Below, piece by piece: positions 1-5,187 of a DNA stretch of 9,664 nucleotides. Source of the DNA: CAZDHT01 sp964505325 (GTDB taxonomy: Bacteria; Planctomycetota; PUPC01). Within the stretch, counting starts at the first letter, position 1; each line of letters starts with the position of its first letter. The notes beneath the pieces are model-generated. The model did no database searches and had not been told where the DNA came from. It was given only the letters and a program-made list of their open reading frames with translations. The translations under genes and the position numbers were made by a program. Where the stretch lies: NCBI GenBank assembly GCA_964505325.1, contig CAZDHT010000213.1, positions 1-9,664 on the forward strand, in the 5' to 3' direction.

Positions 1-319
1 AGTCTTTCAGAGCTTAAAAACCGTACATTATCTTACATTTTGAATCTTGTGTTTTTTATGTCTTTTACACAACACGAGGGGCTTCGTTATTTACATTTTT
101 ACTATGTTTTTAGCTTTAAAAACCTTATCATTTCTTATCATCTCATTTCTTAGCATTCTCCGGCTTCCGCGCCACGCCCGGGACCCGTCTCGCCGCCCTC
201 TGCCGGGGACATACAGCGCCTCCCGGCTCCACAAGGCCGATCGCGGGAAGTTCGCGCTCCCCAGGTAGCATCATCCCTCCTCCTCAAGAACGCCAGCTTC
301 GGCTGGCGCTATCTCCGGT
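1..319. other. Non-coding left flank: AT-rich segment joined to GC-rich segment
   Basis: No convincing gene is visible. Bases 1 to about 165 are strongly AT-rich with homopolymer runs, and contain two related blocks beginning agcttaaaaacc (near 11) and agctttaaaaacc (near 113). From about 166 the composition changes abruptly to GC-rich like the rest of the window. Short frames exist on both strands but lack good ribosome binding sites and are broken quickly. The AT-rich composition matches the segment just right of the IS element (1646-1892), so both may be remains of one foreign piece. That link is inference. Confidence 0.5.
291..308. terminator. Stem-loop with TTCG tetraloop
   Basis: cgccagc (291-297) pairs with gctggcg (302-308) around a TTCG loop, giving a perfect 7-bp GC-rich stem with a very stable tetraloop. 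No T-tract follows on either strand, so a rho-independent terminator role is uncertain. It lies 11 bp outside the left end of the IS element. It could equally be part of the 3' end of the small minus-strand frame that the IS interrupts. Confidence 0.35.
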
Positions 320-340
320 CACTACTGTCCGGTTGTTGAG
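320..340 (+). repeat. Left terminal inverted repeat of the IS4-family element
   Basis: The 15-bp core CACTACTGTCCGGTT is identical to the reverse complement of 1631-1645. After it, similarity continues with single mismatches. This is the expected transposase binding and cleavage end. Confidence 0.8.
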
Positions 341-347
341 ATACGAT

Positions 348-369
348 TGTGACGGAACTGACCGTCACA
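348..369. promoter_or_regulatory. Perfect hairpin inside the IS left end
   Basis: tgtgacgg (348-355) pairs with ccgtcaca (362-369) around a 6-base loop. It sits between the terminal repeat and the transposase start at 463. In other IS elements (IS10 and IS50 are the known examples), a hairpin in this position blocks translation of the transposase from transcripts reading in from outside. The same role here is inferred from position only. Confidence 0.4.
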
Positions 370-462
370 CAATGGGCTTATAGCGAAAAATGAGTGTAAT
401 CGATTTGAAATCGCTCGTACACTTCGGCCATTTTCCAACGCGCACTCCGTGGAGAATGGCCT

Positions 463-1629
463 ATGAATTCCGGTCGCACCATCTTCGCCCAACTGATGGA
501 TTTTCTGCCGCTGCACGAGTTCCGGAAGTGTGTCCGGCGCTATCGAGGTCATCACAAGGTTCAGAGTTTCACCTGCCTCGACCAGTTCCTCTCTATGGCG
601 TTCGCTCAACTCACGTTCCGCGAGAGTCTCAGGGACATCGAGACGTGTCTTCGTGCGATGGGCCACAAGCTTTACCATTCGGGATTCCGCGGGCGCGTGT
701 CGCGAAGCACACTGGCCGACGCCAACGGGCGTCGCGACTGGCGCATCTTCGAGGACTTCGCTCACGTGCTCATCTCGATTGCACGGCCGCTCTATGCCGG
801 CGAAAGTTTTGGCGTCGAACTCGACCACGCAGCCTACGCGATCGACTCGAGCACTATCGACCTGTGCCTTTCGCTTTTCCCGTGGGCACGCTTCCGAAAG
901 CACAAGGCCGCCGTGAAACTTCATACGCTCCTCGACCTCAGGGGCAGCATTCCGTGCATTGTACGCGTCACAGACGGCAAAACGCACGATCTCGATTTTC
1001 TCGATTCGCTCGTCCTGGAGCCGGGCGCGTTCTACATCATGGATCGCGGCTACATCGACTTCGAGCAACTCTATCGAATCCACCACAGCCGGGCGTTTTT
1101 TGTCATCCGCTCGAAACGCAACCTCGCATACACGCGGCTTTCGTATTCCGCGGTGGACAAGTCGACCGGCCTGAGGAGCGACCAGATCATTCGACTCACC
1201 GGCCCACGGACGTCGCGGCTCTACCCCGTTCCGTTGCGGCGCGTCCACTACTTCGATGCCGAGAGCGGCAACCGGATTGTGGTGCTCACGAACCACTTCC
1301 ACCTGCCCGCGTTGACGGTCGCACAACTGTACAAAGCCCGCTGGCGAATCGAACTGTTCTTCAAGTGGCTCAAACAGCACCTCCGAATCAAAGCCTTCTT
1401 CGGCACGTCGCCGAACGCCGTGAAGACGCAAGTCTGGATCGCGATCAGCGTCTACGTGCTCCTGGCCATCATCAAGAAGGAGCTCCGGCTGGACCGCGCG
1501 CTGAGCGAAATCCTGCAAATCATCAGCATTTCTCTTTTCGAGAAGACCGATATGTACCATACACTTACAACGCTCGGCCTGCAAAACGAGAAACTCGGAA
1601 GTCACAACCAGTTGTCATTGTTCGACTAA
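463..1629 (+). CDS. IS4-family DDE transposase
   Basis: This 388-residue enzyme should cut and join the ends of the surrounding IS element. The RNase H-like DDE core is fully visible. The first aspartate is D128 in AIDSSTIDL and the second is D194 in IMDRGYIDF. The C-terminal signature YKARWRIELFFKWLK fits the IS4-family Y-(2)-R-(3)-E-(6)-K pattern exactly (Y290, R293, E297, K304). The N-terminal part (about 1-80, with FRKCVRRYRGHHKVQSF and a TFRESLRDIE segment) resembles the DUF4372 region of this transposase group. The ATG at 463 is preceded by ggag about 8 bases upstream, which supports this start. The reading frame has no stop or frameshift and the gene fills the element, so it looks capable of activity. 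Long frames on the opposite strand and in other phases here are shadows. Confidence 0.93.
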   Translation: MNSGRTIFAQLMDFLPLHEFRKCVRRYRGHHKVQSFTCLDQFLSMAFAQLTFRESLRDIETCLRAMGHKLYHSGFRGRVSRSTLADANGRRDWRIFEDFAHVLISIARPLYAGESFGVELDHAAYAIDSSTIDLCLSLFPWARFRKHKAAVKLHTLLDLRGSIPCIVRVTDGKTHDLDFLDSLVLEPGAFYIMDRGYIDFEQLYRIHHSRAFFVIRSKRNLAYTRLSYSAVDKSTGLRSDQIIRLTGPRTSRLYPVPLRRVHYFDAESGNRIVVLTNHFHLPALTVAQLYKARWRIELFFKWLKQHLRIKAFFGTSPNAVKTQVWIAISVYVLLAIIKKELRLDRALSEILQIISISLFEKTDMYHTLTTLGLQNEKLGSHNQLSLFD

Positions 1630-1645
1630 TAACCGGACAGTAGTG
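1625..1645 (-). repeat. Right terminal inverted repeat of the IS4-family element
   Basis: Its reverse complement begins CACTACTGTCCGGTTATTAG, matching the left end. It starts just inside the last codons of the transposase gene, so coding sequence and terminal repeat overlap slightly, an economical layout typical of small IS elements. Confidence 0.8.
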
Positions 1646-1892
1646 CTATTTTTACTTTTCTTGCTTCTCCTGGATTTTGTGCTAGATAATATGCAAATAA
1701 TTCCATAATTGATTTAAGGCCTTCTTCTGGGGCTTCTCGCTTTCCCATAGCTGTGTATTGGCTTATTGTGTAGTCATCTATTGTAGGGCTTTCTTGAAGA
1801 GCAGTAGGCCTGGAAACTCGTATTTTTGAAAGTCTGCCATCTTCCTTTCTTGTGATGGATGCGTAGCTTGGGTTATTAGCAGGTTGGTTCAT
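1646..1892 (-). pseudogene. Small AT-rich gene fragment, cut by the IS element
   Basis: An open frame on the minus strand starts at ATG 1892 (MNQPANNPSYASITRKEDG...) and runs into the IS right end. Its last six codons (ALLSGY) are IS-derived. The native part is about 82 residues, hydrophilic, and ends ELFAYYLAQNPGEARKVKI before the break. Codon use is AT-rich, unlike the GC-rich neighbours, which suggests transfer. If the IS and a few bases are removed at the shared gctat, the frame reads on in phase as KVKIAPAEAGVLEEEG and stops at 271-273, which would give a protein of about 97 residues. I do not recognise the family. The ribosome binding site is weak (gaaaagag), so it may not be a real gene. 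Confidence 0.35.
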
Positions 1893-1981
1893 GCAACTCT
1901 TTTCGCCCGGTCCAGCGCGCCCGGCCGACGTGTGCCCCATTGCGGAAAGGAAGTCATCTGTCCCCGCCCCCTCGCTGTGTG

Positions 1982-2410
1982 TCAGGTGGCTGTGTAACGC
2001 CGGCTGCGGCGCGTGCCGGCTCCCTTCACCTTTAGGCCGAACCGGGCGAGCGCCTTGATGATGTCCTGCGGGAGCTTGATGGCGGGGAGTGCGTCGCGGA
2101 TGTCGGCCCTGGTGGCCCCCTGTTTGGCGTTCTGAATCACGTGGTATATGCGCTCTGCGTCGGATCTGATCTCATCTTTGGTGCGCCGGGCGCCGGACGG
2201 TCGGCCGCTCGGTTCGGTCGGTCGGGCGCCGGTCAGCTCTTCTTTCTTCGCGGCCAGGTCGTCGAGCTCCGCCCGCAGCTTCGATTCCTTCTGTTCCAGC
2301 GAGAAGAGCAGATGCTGCTTGAGTTCGGCAAGGTAAATCTCGGTCCGCTCGATTTCACCCTTCAGTTCGTCATATGACATTGCATTGGGCGGCTTGGCTT
2401 CTTTGGACAT
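1982..2410 (-). CDS. Small coiled-coil protein with basic C-terminal domain, unknown function
   Basis: The product has 142 residues. Residues 12-60 form a charged, heptad-like helix rich in Glu, Lys and Leu (DELKGEIERTEIYLAEL through LAAKKEEL), a likely coiled coil for self-association. A flexible linker with Pro, Gly and Ser follows (61-77). Residues 78-142 look like a compact helical or winged-helix-like unit (ERIYHVIQNAKQGATRADI, then DIIKALARFGLKV) ending in the basic tail GAGTRRSRRYTAT. Dimerising helix plus basic C-terminus suggests a DNA- or RNA-binding protein, loosely like H-NS in layout, but there is no clear family match. I chose the ATG at 2410 because aggga lies about 8 bases upstream and a promoter lies just before it. 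The longer upstream frame would run through that promoter. No signal peptide or membrane segment is present. Confidence 0.75.
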   Translation of the reverse strand: MSKEAKPPNAMSYDELKGEIERTEIYLAELKQHLLFSLEQKESKLRAELDDLAAKKEELTGARPTEPSGRPSGARRTKDEIRSDAERIYHVIQNAKQGATRADIRDALPAIKLPQDIIKALARFGLKVKGAGTRRSRRYTAT

Positions 2411-2448
2411 ATGCGTTTCCCTGCGTTGTCCGTGCTCCCCCGTGTTGG

Positions 2449-2477
2449 ATTGTACGCAGCGCCGCGCCGGATCGCAA
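2449..2477 (-). promoter_or_regulatory. Putative sigma70-type promoter of the coiled-coil gene
   Basis: On the minus strand TTGCGA (2472-2477) is followed after 17 bases by TACAAT (2449-2454). The predicted transcription start near 2442 would leave a leader of about 30 nt before the ATG at 2410. Confidence 0.5.
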
Positions 2478-2603
2478 GCAGAAAACCGGGGCCTGCCTTC
2501 GCTCACGAGCCGGGCCAGGAAAGCGGGGACAGCCAGCGAGTGGCAGTCCCCAATGGCACTATTGAGGTGCATGTAATCAAAGGAAAGCAGAGACGCGGCT
2601 GGC

Positions 2604-2660
2604 TTTCTGTAGCCGAGGCCCATGGCCTCGGAACGGCCTCATGGAGGCCGTCTACAGGAG
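2604..2660. repeat. Nested palindrome folding as a symmetric three-way junction
   Basis: Two adjacent perfect hairpins are enclosed by a third stem. Arm 1 is ccgaggcc (2613-2620), loop cat, ggcctcgg (2624-2631). One unpaired base (2632) follows. Arm 2 is acggcctc (2633-2640), loop atg, gaggccgt (2644-2651). The closing stem is ctgtag (2607-2612) with ctacag (2652-2657), and can extend three more pairs (2604-2606 with 2658-2660) if T-G wobbles are allowed. Both arms are 8 bp with 3-base loops and share the ggcctc core. This is too regular to be chance and is not part of a gene. It could be a REP-like element, a transposon or replication end, or a structured RNA. Confidence 0.7.
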
Positions 2661-2738
2661 AACCCAGAAGCAGCCTCTTCCATTTCATACATGAACCTCA
2701 ATAACTTAAGGAGCTTGGCACGTGTCGCAGAGGTTCCC

Positions 2739-2838
2739 TCGTAATCGTAATCTTGCTCCCAATCGTAATCGCTGCCTCGTAAGTTCCGATCCTGGAGAGG
2801 ATTACGAGTATGATTACGATTATGATTACGACTACGAC
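2739..2838. repeat. Inverted GTAATC / GATTAC repeat block
   Basis: The left half (2739-2771) carries cgtaatcgtaatc and a second aatcgtaatcg unit. The right half (2799-2838) carries six-base units of the form gattac/gattat/gactac. The two halves are imperfect inverse complements: 2740-2752 matches gattacgattatg (2814-2826) at 12 of 13 positions. One phase of the right half would encode an alternating Asp-Tyr peptide (EDYEYDYDYDYDYDKDGG) ending at a stop near 2880. No start or ribosome binding site makes this a convincing gene. From memory, blocks like this recur beside genes in some environmental bacterial genomes. That is an impression, not a search result. Confidence 0.6.
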
Positions 2839-3008
2839 AAAGACGGCGGCGAGCCCCTTGTTATCTCTGGCGCCGGCTGATGGAGCTTATGTTAGTGCCA
2901 TTGTTGCCTGTCCCGGTTTTTCGCCCCGGACACACGGCGGCTGCCTGCACCCCACTTGGCTGAAGTGTTGCCCCGGAATCACCCACGCCCCTTCCCACCG
3001 GCGCGGCG
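2839..3008. other. Gene-free stretch downstream of the CAP-domain gene
   Basis: No supported coding region was found. On the minus strand a weak stem with one bulge, tgtccgg pairing with ccgggaca (about 2910-2932), lies some 80 bases past the stop of the CAP gene. It lacks a clear T-tract, so a terminator is possible but not shown. The stretch together with 2411-2838 makes an unusually long spacer for this compact region. Confidence 0.4.
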
Positions 3009-3734
3009 TTATGGATCGCGTTCGACGTCCGGCCCGCGCCGCGCCGCGAACACCTGGCAGGTCTTGAAGTAGTCGGCATGCTGCACCTTGCCGAGGCGGT
3101 CCAGCAGCTCCTTCCGGCAGTAGTGCGCCGCGGCGCCCATGTACAAGACGCCGGTGGCCAGGACGTTCTTCCGGTGCCCGGGCGAGAACATCCAGCCGTC
3201 CACGATCTGCCGGGCCAGCGTCACGTAGGTGTGGGGAGGCGGGATGTTCGAAGGGTCGATCTTGAACTCCCAGCGCTTCGGCGTCTTCGTCAGGATAGGA
3301 TACGGCCGGCCGGGGACCTGTGCCACGTTCTCCAGCATCATGCAGTGCCTGACGCCGACCAGCGCCAGCCGAAGGGGAAGCGTCTTCTTCTTGGGATCGT
3401 CCGGATTGACGTGTGAGACGAAGTCCTTCTCGACCATGTCCCTGGCGTGACCGAACGCCGCCCTGCGGAGCGCGGGGGAGTAGAGCAACTGCCTCTTGTG
3501 GTACTTGACGCGGCGCAGGTTTGTCTCGAAGAAGATGGCGGCGCTCAGCAGCTCGTGATCGACGTTCTTGAAGTCGATCTGCCGGTTGGCGGGGCGGTAG
3601 CCGCGGAACTTCGCCGGGGTGAACTTCGCATAGTACGAGTCGTCCCAATCCGGGGCCTTCGTCTGCGCCAAGCCGTCCCCGCCCGCGATCAGCACCACAA
3701 GCAGCACGGCGGTCGAACGCAAGGCACACCTCAT
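3009..3734 (-). CDS. Secreted CAP/SCP-domain protein (YkwD-like)
   Basis: The product has 241 residues. Residues 1-24 form an export signal: the basic MRCALR, a hydrophobic stretch STAVLLVVLIAGG and a likely cleavage after GLAQ. The CAP domain follows, from about 60 to 230. Its signatures are present: GHARDMVEKDFVSHVNP (H96, H108), LENVAQ (E135, N136), and IVDGWMFSPGHRKNVL (W181, H187, N190) with AAAHY and the closing QVFAARR strand. Bacterial CAP proteins are secreted or periplasmic and mostly of unknown activity. H96, E135 and H187 fit the conserved cleft residues of the fold. I chose the ATG at 3734 because it starts exactly at the signal peptide and lies about 50 nt after a promoter. Upstream in-frame starts would overlap the promoter or add a non-signal leader. 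The ribosome binding site (gagga) is rather distant. The gene is transcribed away from the dksA-like operon and stands alone. Confidence 0.88.
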   Translation of the reverse strand: MRCALRSTAVLLVVLIAGGDGLAQTKAPDWDDSYYAKFTPAKFRGYRPANRQIDFKNVDHELLSAAIFFETNLRRVKYHKRQLLYSPALRRAAFGHARDMVEKDFVSHVNPDDPKKKTLPLRLALVGVRHCMMLENVAQVPGRPYPILTKTPKRWEFKIDPSNIPPPHTYVTLARQIVDGWMFSPGHRKNVLATGVLYMGAAAHYCRKELLDRLGKVQHADYFKTCQVFAARRGPDVERDP

Positions 3735-3789
3735 AGGCAGACGTTTCGTCCTCTGATACAAAGGGCCGCCAACCCGGCCCAGCTTGTTC

Positions 3790-3818
3790 ATGATACCACA
3801 CGAGCGGCGGAACCCCAA
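3790..3818 (-). promoter_or_regulatory. Putative extended -10 promoter of the CAP-domain gene
   Basis: On the minus strand TTGGGG (3813-3818), a 17-base spacer and TATCAT (3790-3795) are seen, with TGG directly before the -10 giving an extended -10. The predicted leader is about 50 nt before the ATG at 3734. The -35 is weak, which the extended -10 could offset. Confidence 0.45.
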
Positions 3819-3898
3819 GACAGTCAATCCAGAACGCCAGGGTCACTCAATTCTCGTCTGGAAACGGCCGAGGTCAACCCGTCCGCCGAGCCTACCCC

Positions 3899-4055
3899 GC
3901 CGAAGCAGCTTCGGCTGCGAAGGCTGGAAGCCCTGCGAAGGCGGATGCCCTCGGCTGCAAATGACCCGGATTCCGCCGCTGCCTACTCCGCCGATGCTAC
4001 TCTGCGAAGTAGCCTGCTACGCAGCACGAGAGCAGCCTCGGCTGCGAAGGCTGGA
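3899..4055. repeat. GC-rich direct repeats and small hairpins (gctgcgaaggctgga units)
   Basis: A 25-base unit at 3904-3928 recurs at 4031-4055 with one difference, 127 bases apart. Its shared core is tcggctgcgaaggctgga. Between and around the copies are shorter echoes (ctgcgaagg at 3936, ctgcgaagtagcctgctacgcag near 4001). A hairpin gccgaag/cttcggc is at 3899-3915. The frames crossing this stretch have a low-complexity Ala/Arg make-up and are not credible genes. This looks like degenerate intergenic repeat material. Confidence 0.5.
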
Positions 4056-4062
4056 TCGGGGG

Positions 4063-4097
4063 CTGTAGCAGGGGCGGTTCGCGAACCGCCCCTACAG
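4063..4097. repeat. Perfect 24-bp palindrome (REP-like)
   Basis: Bases 4070-4093 form an uninterrupted self-complementary sequence whose left half is aggggcggttcg. Outside it ctgt (4063-4066) pairs with acag (4094-4097), with three extra bases on the left. It lies between two divergent genes, so it is not a terminator of either. REP-like or MITE-like intergenic repeats have this form. Confidence 0.6.
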
Positions 4098-4125
4098 CGG
4101 CAAGCGAGAATTAAATGACCCTGCC

Positions 4126-4170
4126 GCGCCACGTTTTTGAGCGCACATTTTGATGCGCCACGTTTTTGAG
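4126..4170 (+). repeat. Three tandem copies of a 14-16 bp motif before the operon promoter
   Basis: The 16-mer gcgccacgtttttgag occurs at 4126-4141 and again at 4155-4170. A degenerate copy, gcgcacattttgat, fills the space between (4141-4154). The array ends 12 bases before the -35 box of the promoter at 4183-4210, which is where activator or repressor sites usually lie. A regulatory role is inferred from the position. Confidence 0.5.
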
Positions 4171-4182
4171 AGATCGCCATGG

Positions 4183-4210
4183 TTGACTTTATGGGAATCG
4201 GGTGTATAAT
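4183..4210 (+). promoter_or_regulatory. Near-consensus sigma70 promoter of the dksA-like/lspA/cysK operon
   Basis: TTGACT (4183-4188) and a perfect TATAAT (4205-4210) are separated by 16 bases. The predicted start is near 4217, giving a leader of about 100 nt before the ATG at 4319. It also rules out the GTG at 4202 as the start of the downstream gene, since that codon lies inside the -10 region. Confidence 0.75.
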
Positions 4211-4226
4211 TTGCGGTTCTCTACTG

Positions 4227-4274
4227 CACGCGGCTGGCGCCGCGTGGTGCAAACAGTTGTGGGGCTGGAGCCCC
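4227..4274 (+). promoter_or_regulatory. Structured 5' leader with two hairpins
   Basis: Hairpin 1 is cacgcggc (4227-4234), loop tggc, gccgcgtg (4239-4246): a perfect 8-bp stem starting about 10 nt after the predicted transcription start. Hairpin 2 is ggggc (4261-4265), loop tgga, gcccc (4270-4274). The ribosome binding site (aggggaac) and ATG lie further downstream and are not in either stem. It could stabilise the message or act as an attenuator. It matches no riboswitch I recognise. Confidence 0.4.
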
Positions 4275-4318
4275 GGCCGGCGGGTTACGTGGCCCTCGGC
4301 TCAGAAGGGGAACTTGAA

Positions 4319-4693
4319 ATGCCTCTGACGAACAAAGATGTGAAGCACTTCAAACAACTCCTGTTGGCCAAGAGGAGCGCGCTGCAGGTTGACGCCAATC
4401 ACCTGGAGGAGGAGGCGGTCCGCAAGTCCAAAGACGATGCAGCTACGTTGGACATATCCAACTTCGCCGACCTCGGCACGGACAATTACGAGCAGGAGTT
4501 CGACCTGAGCGTGCTCGAACACCAGGGCCAGACGCTCCGCGAGATCGACGCGGCGCTCGAGCGCATCGAGCAGGGATCGTTTGGCACGTGTGACTCCTGC
4601 GGAAAGCCAATCCCGAAGGGCCGGCTGACGGCCATGCCTCATGCCAGGATTTGCATTGCATGCCTGAACGAGCAGGAACAGTCCGGCTACTGA
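4319..4693 (+). CDS. DksA/TraR-family C4 zinc-finger regulator
   Basis: The product has 124 residues. A long N-terminal helical part (about 5-85) is followed by the family zinc finger CDSCGKPIPKGRLTAMPHARICIAC. All four ligands are present (C91, C94, C112, C115). Proteins of this family bind RNA polymerase through its secondary channel and adjust transcription, in E. coli together with ppGpp. Smaller relatives such as this often have undefined targets. The stretch ISNFADLGTDNYEQEFDLSVLE between the helices is typical of the short DksA-like subgroup. The ATG at 4319 has aggggaac in front of it, and a leader of about 100 nt separates it from a strong promoter. The last 34 bases overlap the start of lspA, so the two are probably translationally coupled. 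The name dksA is not assigned because the length and subgroup differ from the E. coli protein. Confidence 0.9.
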   Translation: MPLTNKDVKHFKQLLLAKRSALQVDANHLEEEAVRKSKDDAATLDISNFADLGTDNYEQEFDLSVLEHQGQTLREIDAALERIEQGSFGTCDSCGKPIPKGRLTAMPHARICIACLNEQEQSGY

Positions 4694-5184
4694 GTACGCT
4701 GCCGGGGTATTTTTGGGCGGCTTCGGTGGCGGTGGCCGCCGCCGACCTGATTACCAAGCACTTGGTTTTTGAGCGGCTGCCAGAGAAGCTCTCGGCGCCG
4801 ATCGTCGTCGTCCATGGGTTTCTCCGGATCGTCCACAGTGAGAACCGGGGCGGTGTCTTCGGGCTTGGGCAGGGGAGCGTGGCCTGGCTGGTGTTCGGCG
4901 TGGTGGCGGGCGGGCTGGTGGTGTGGTTTGCGCACCGGAAGGACGCCAAAGGGCTCCTGGTTCAGTTGGCGCTGGGGCTGGTGCTGGGCGGCGCGATCGG
5001 CAATCTGTTTGATCGCCTGAGCTTGGGTTACGTCCGCGATTTTGCCGACGTGTGCTACTGGCCGGGGAAGCATTGGCCGGCGTTCAACGTCGCCGATGCG
5101 GGGATATGCGTGGGGGCCGTGTACCTGGCCGCCCATGCGTTCTGGTTCATGCCGAAAGGAAAAAGGAAGGAGAAACAGCGCTAG
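4660..5184 (+). CDS. lspA: Lipoprotein signal peptidase (signal peptidase II)
   Basis: The product has 174 residues and is an inner-membrane aspartyl protease that cleaves the signal peptide of prolipoproteins after lipid attachment. Four hydrophobic segments are visible at about 16-31, 73-91, 99-118 and 143-164. Family boxes are present: AADLITKHLV (D29), VHSENRGGVFGL (N62), GGAIGNLFDRLSLGYVRDFADV and FNVADAGICVGA. The catalytic pair should be D127 (in VRDF) and D146 (in NVAD). The ATG at 4660 is preferred over the TTG nine bases earlier. Both lie inside the preceding regulator gene. The C-terminus is a short basic tail (KGKRKEKQR). It sits between the DksA-like gene and cysK with 34 nt of overlap and a 3-nt gap, so it is read in the same operon. 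Confidence 0.95.
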   Translation: MPERAGTVRLLSTLPGYFWAASVAVAAADLITKHLVFERLPEKLSAPIVVVHGFLRIVHSENRGGVFGLGQGSVAWLVFGVVAGGLVVWFAHRKDAKGLLVQLALGLVLGGAIGNLFDRLSLGYVRDFADVCYWPGKHWPAFNVADAGICVGAVYLAAHAFWFMPKGKRKEKQR

Positions 5185-5187
5185 GCG

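Larger units (their letters stand above)
320..1645 (+). mobile_element. IS4-family insertion sequence, apparently complete
   Basis: The left end reads CACTACTGTCCGGTTGTTGAG from 320. The right end, read on the opposite strand from 1645, is CACTACTGTCCGGTTATTAG. The first 15 bases are identical and the similarity continues imperfectly, which gives clear terminal inverted repeats about 1.3 kb apart. A single full-length DDE transposase lies between them on the plus strand. A clean 10-12 bp target duplication, as expected for many IS4 relatives, is not visible. Only gctat occurs on both sides (308-312 and 1645-1649), and the left copy is offset 7-8 bp from the repeat tip. The exact edges are therefore uncertain by a base or more. 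Confidence 0.85.

Noticed and set aside
91..156. 22-codon minus-strand frame (MLRNEMIRNDKVFK...)
   Set aside because: It is too short, has no well-spaced ribosome binding site and could arise by chance in AT-rich sequence.
47..268. 73-codon plus-strand frame at the left edge
   Set aside because: It crosses the AT-to-GC junction, has no ribosome binding site and reads as hydrophobic low-complexity sequence and then Arg/Pro-rich sequence.
322..1605. 427-codon open frame on the minus strand across the IS element
   Set aside because: It mirrors the transposase gene. Its composition is Arg/Glu/Val-rich without a domain pattern, while the plus strand has the full DDE signature.
390..1643. 417-codon plus-strand frame overlapping the transposase
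   Set aside because: It is out of phase with the DDE motifs and has a low-complexity Arg/Pro/Ser make-up typical of a shadow of GC-rich coding sequence.
2907..2932. Stem-loop past the CAP gene as an intrinsic terminator
   Set aside because: The stem has a bulge and no T-tract follows on the minus strand.
2887..3846. 319-codon minus-strand frame over the CAP gene
   Set aside because: The other phase encodes a signal peptide and all CAP motifs. This frame has none and crosses the promoter.
4126..4170. CRISPR array
   Set aside because: The repeats are only 16 bases, essentially contiguous with no real spacers, few in number and without cas genes.
4202..4318. N-terminal extension of the DksA-like gene from GTG 4202
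   Set aside because: The GTG lies in the -10 region of the promoter, and the extension lacks family similarity. ATG 4319 has a good ribosome binding site.
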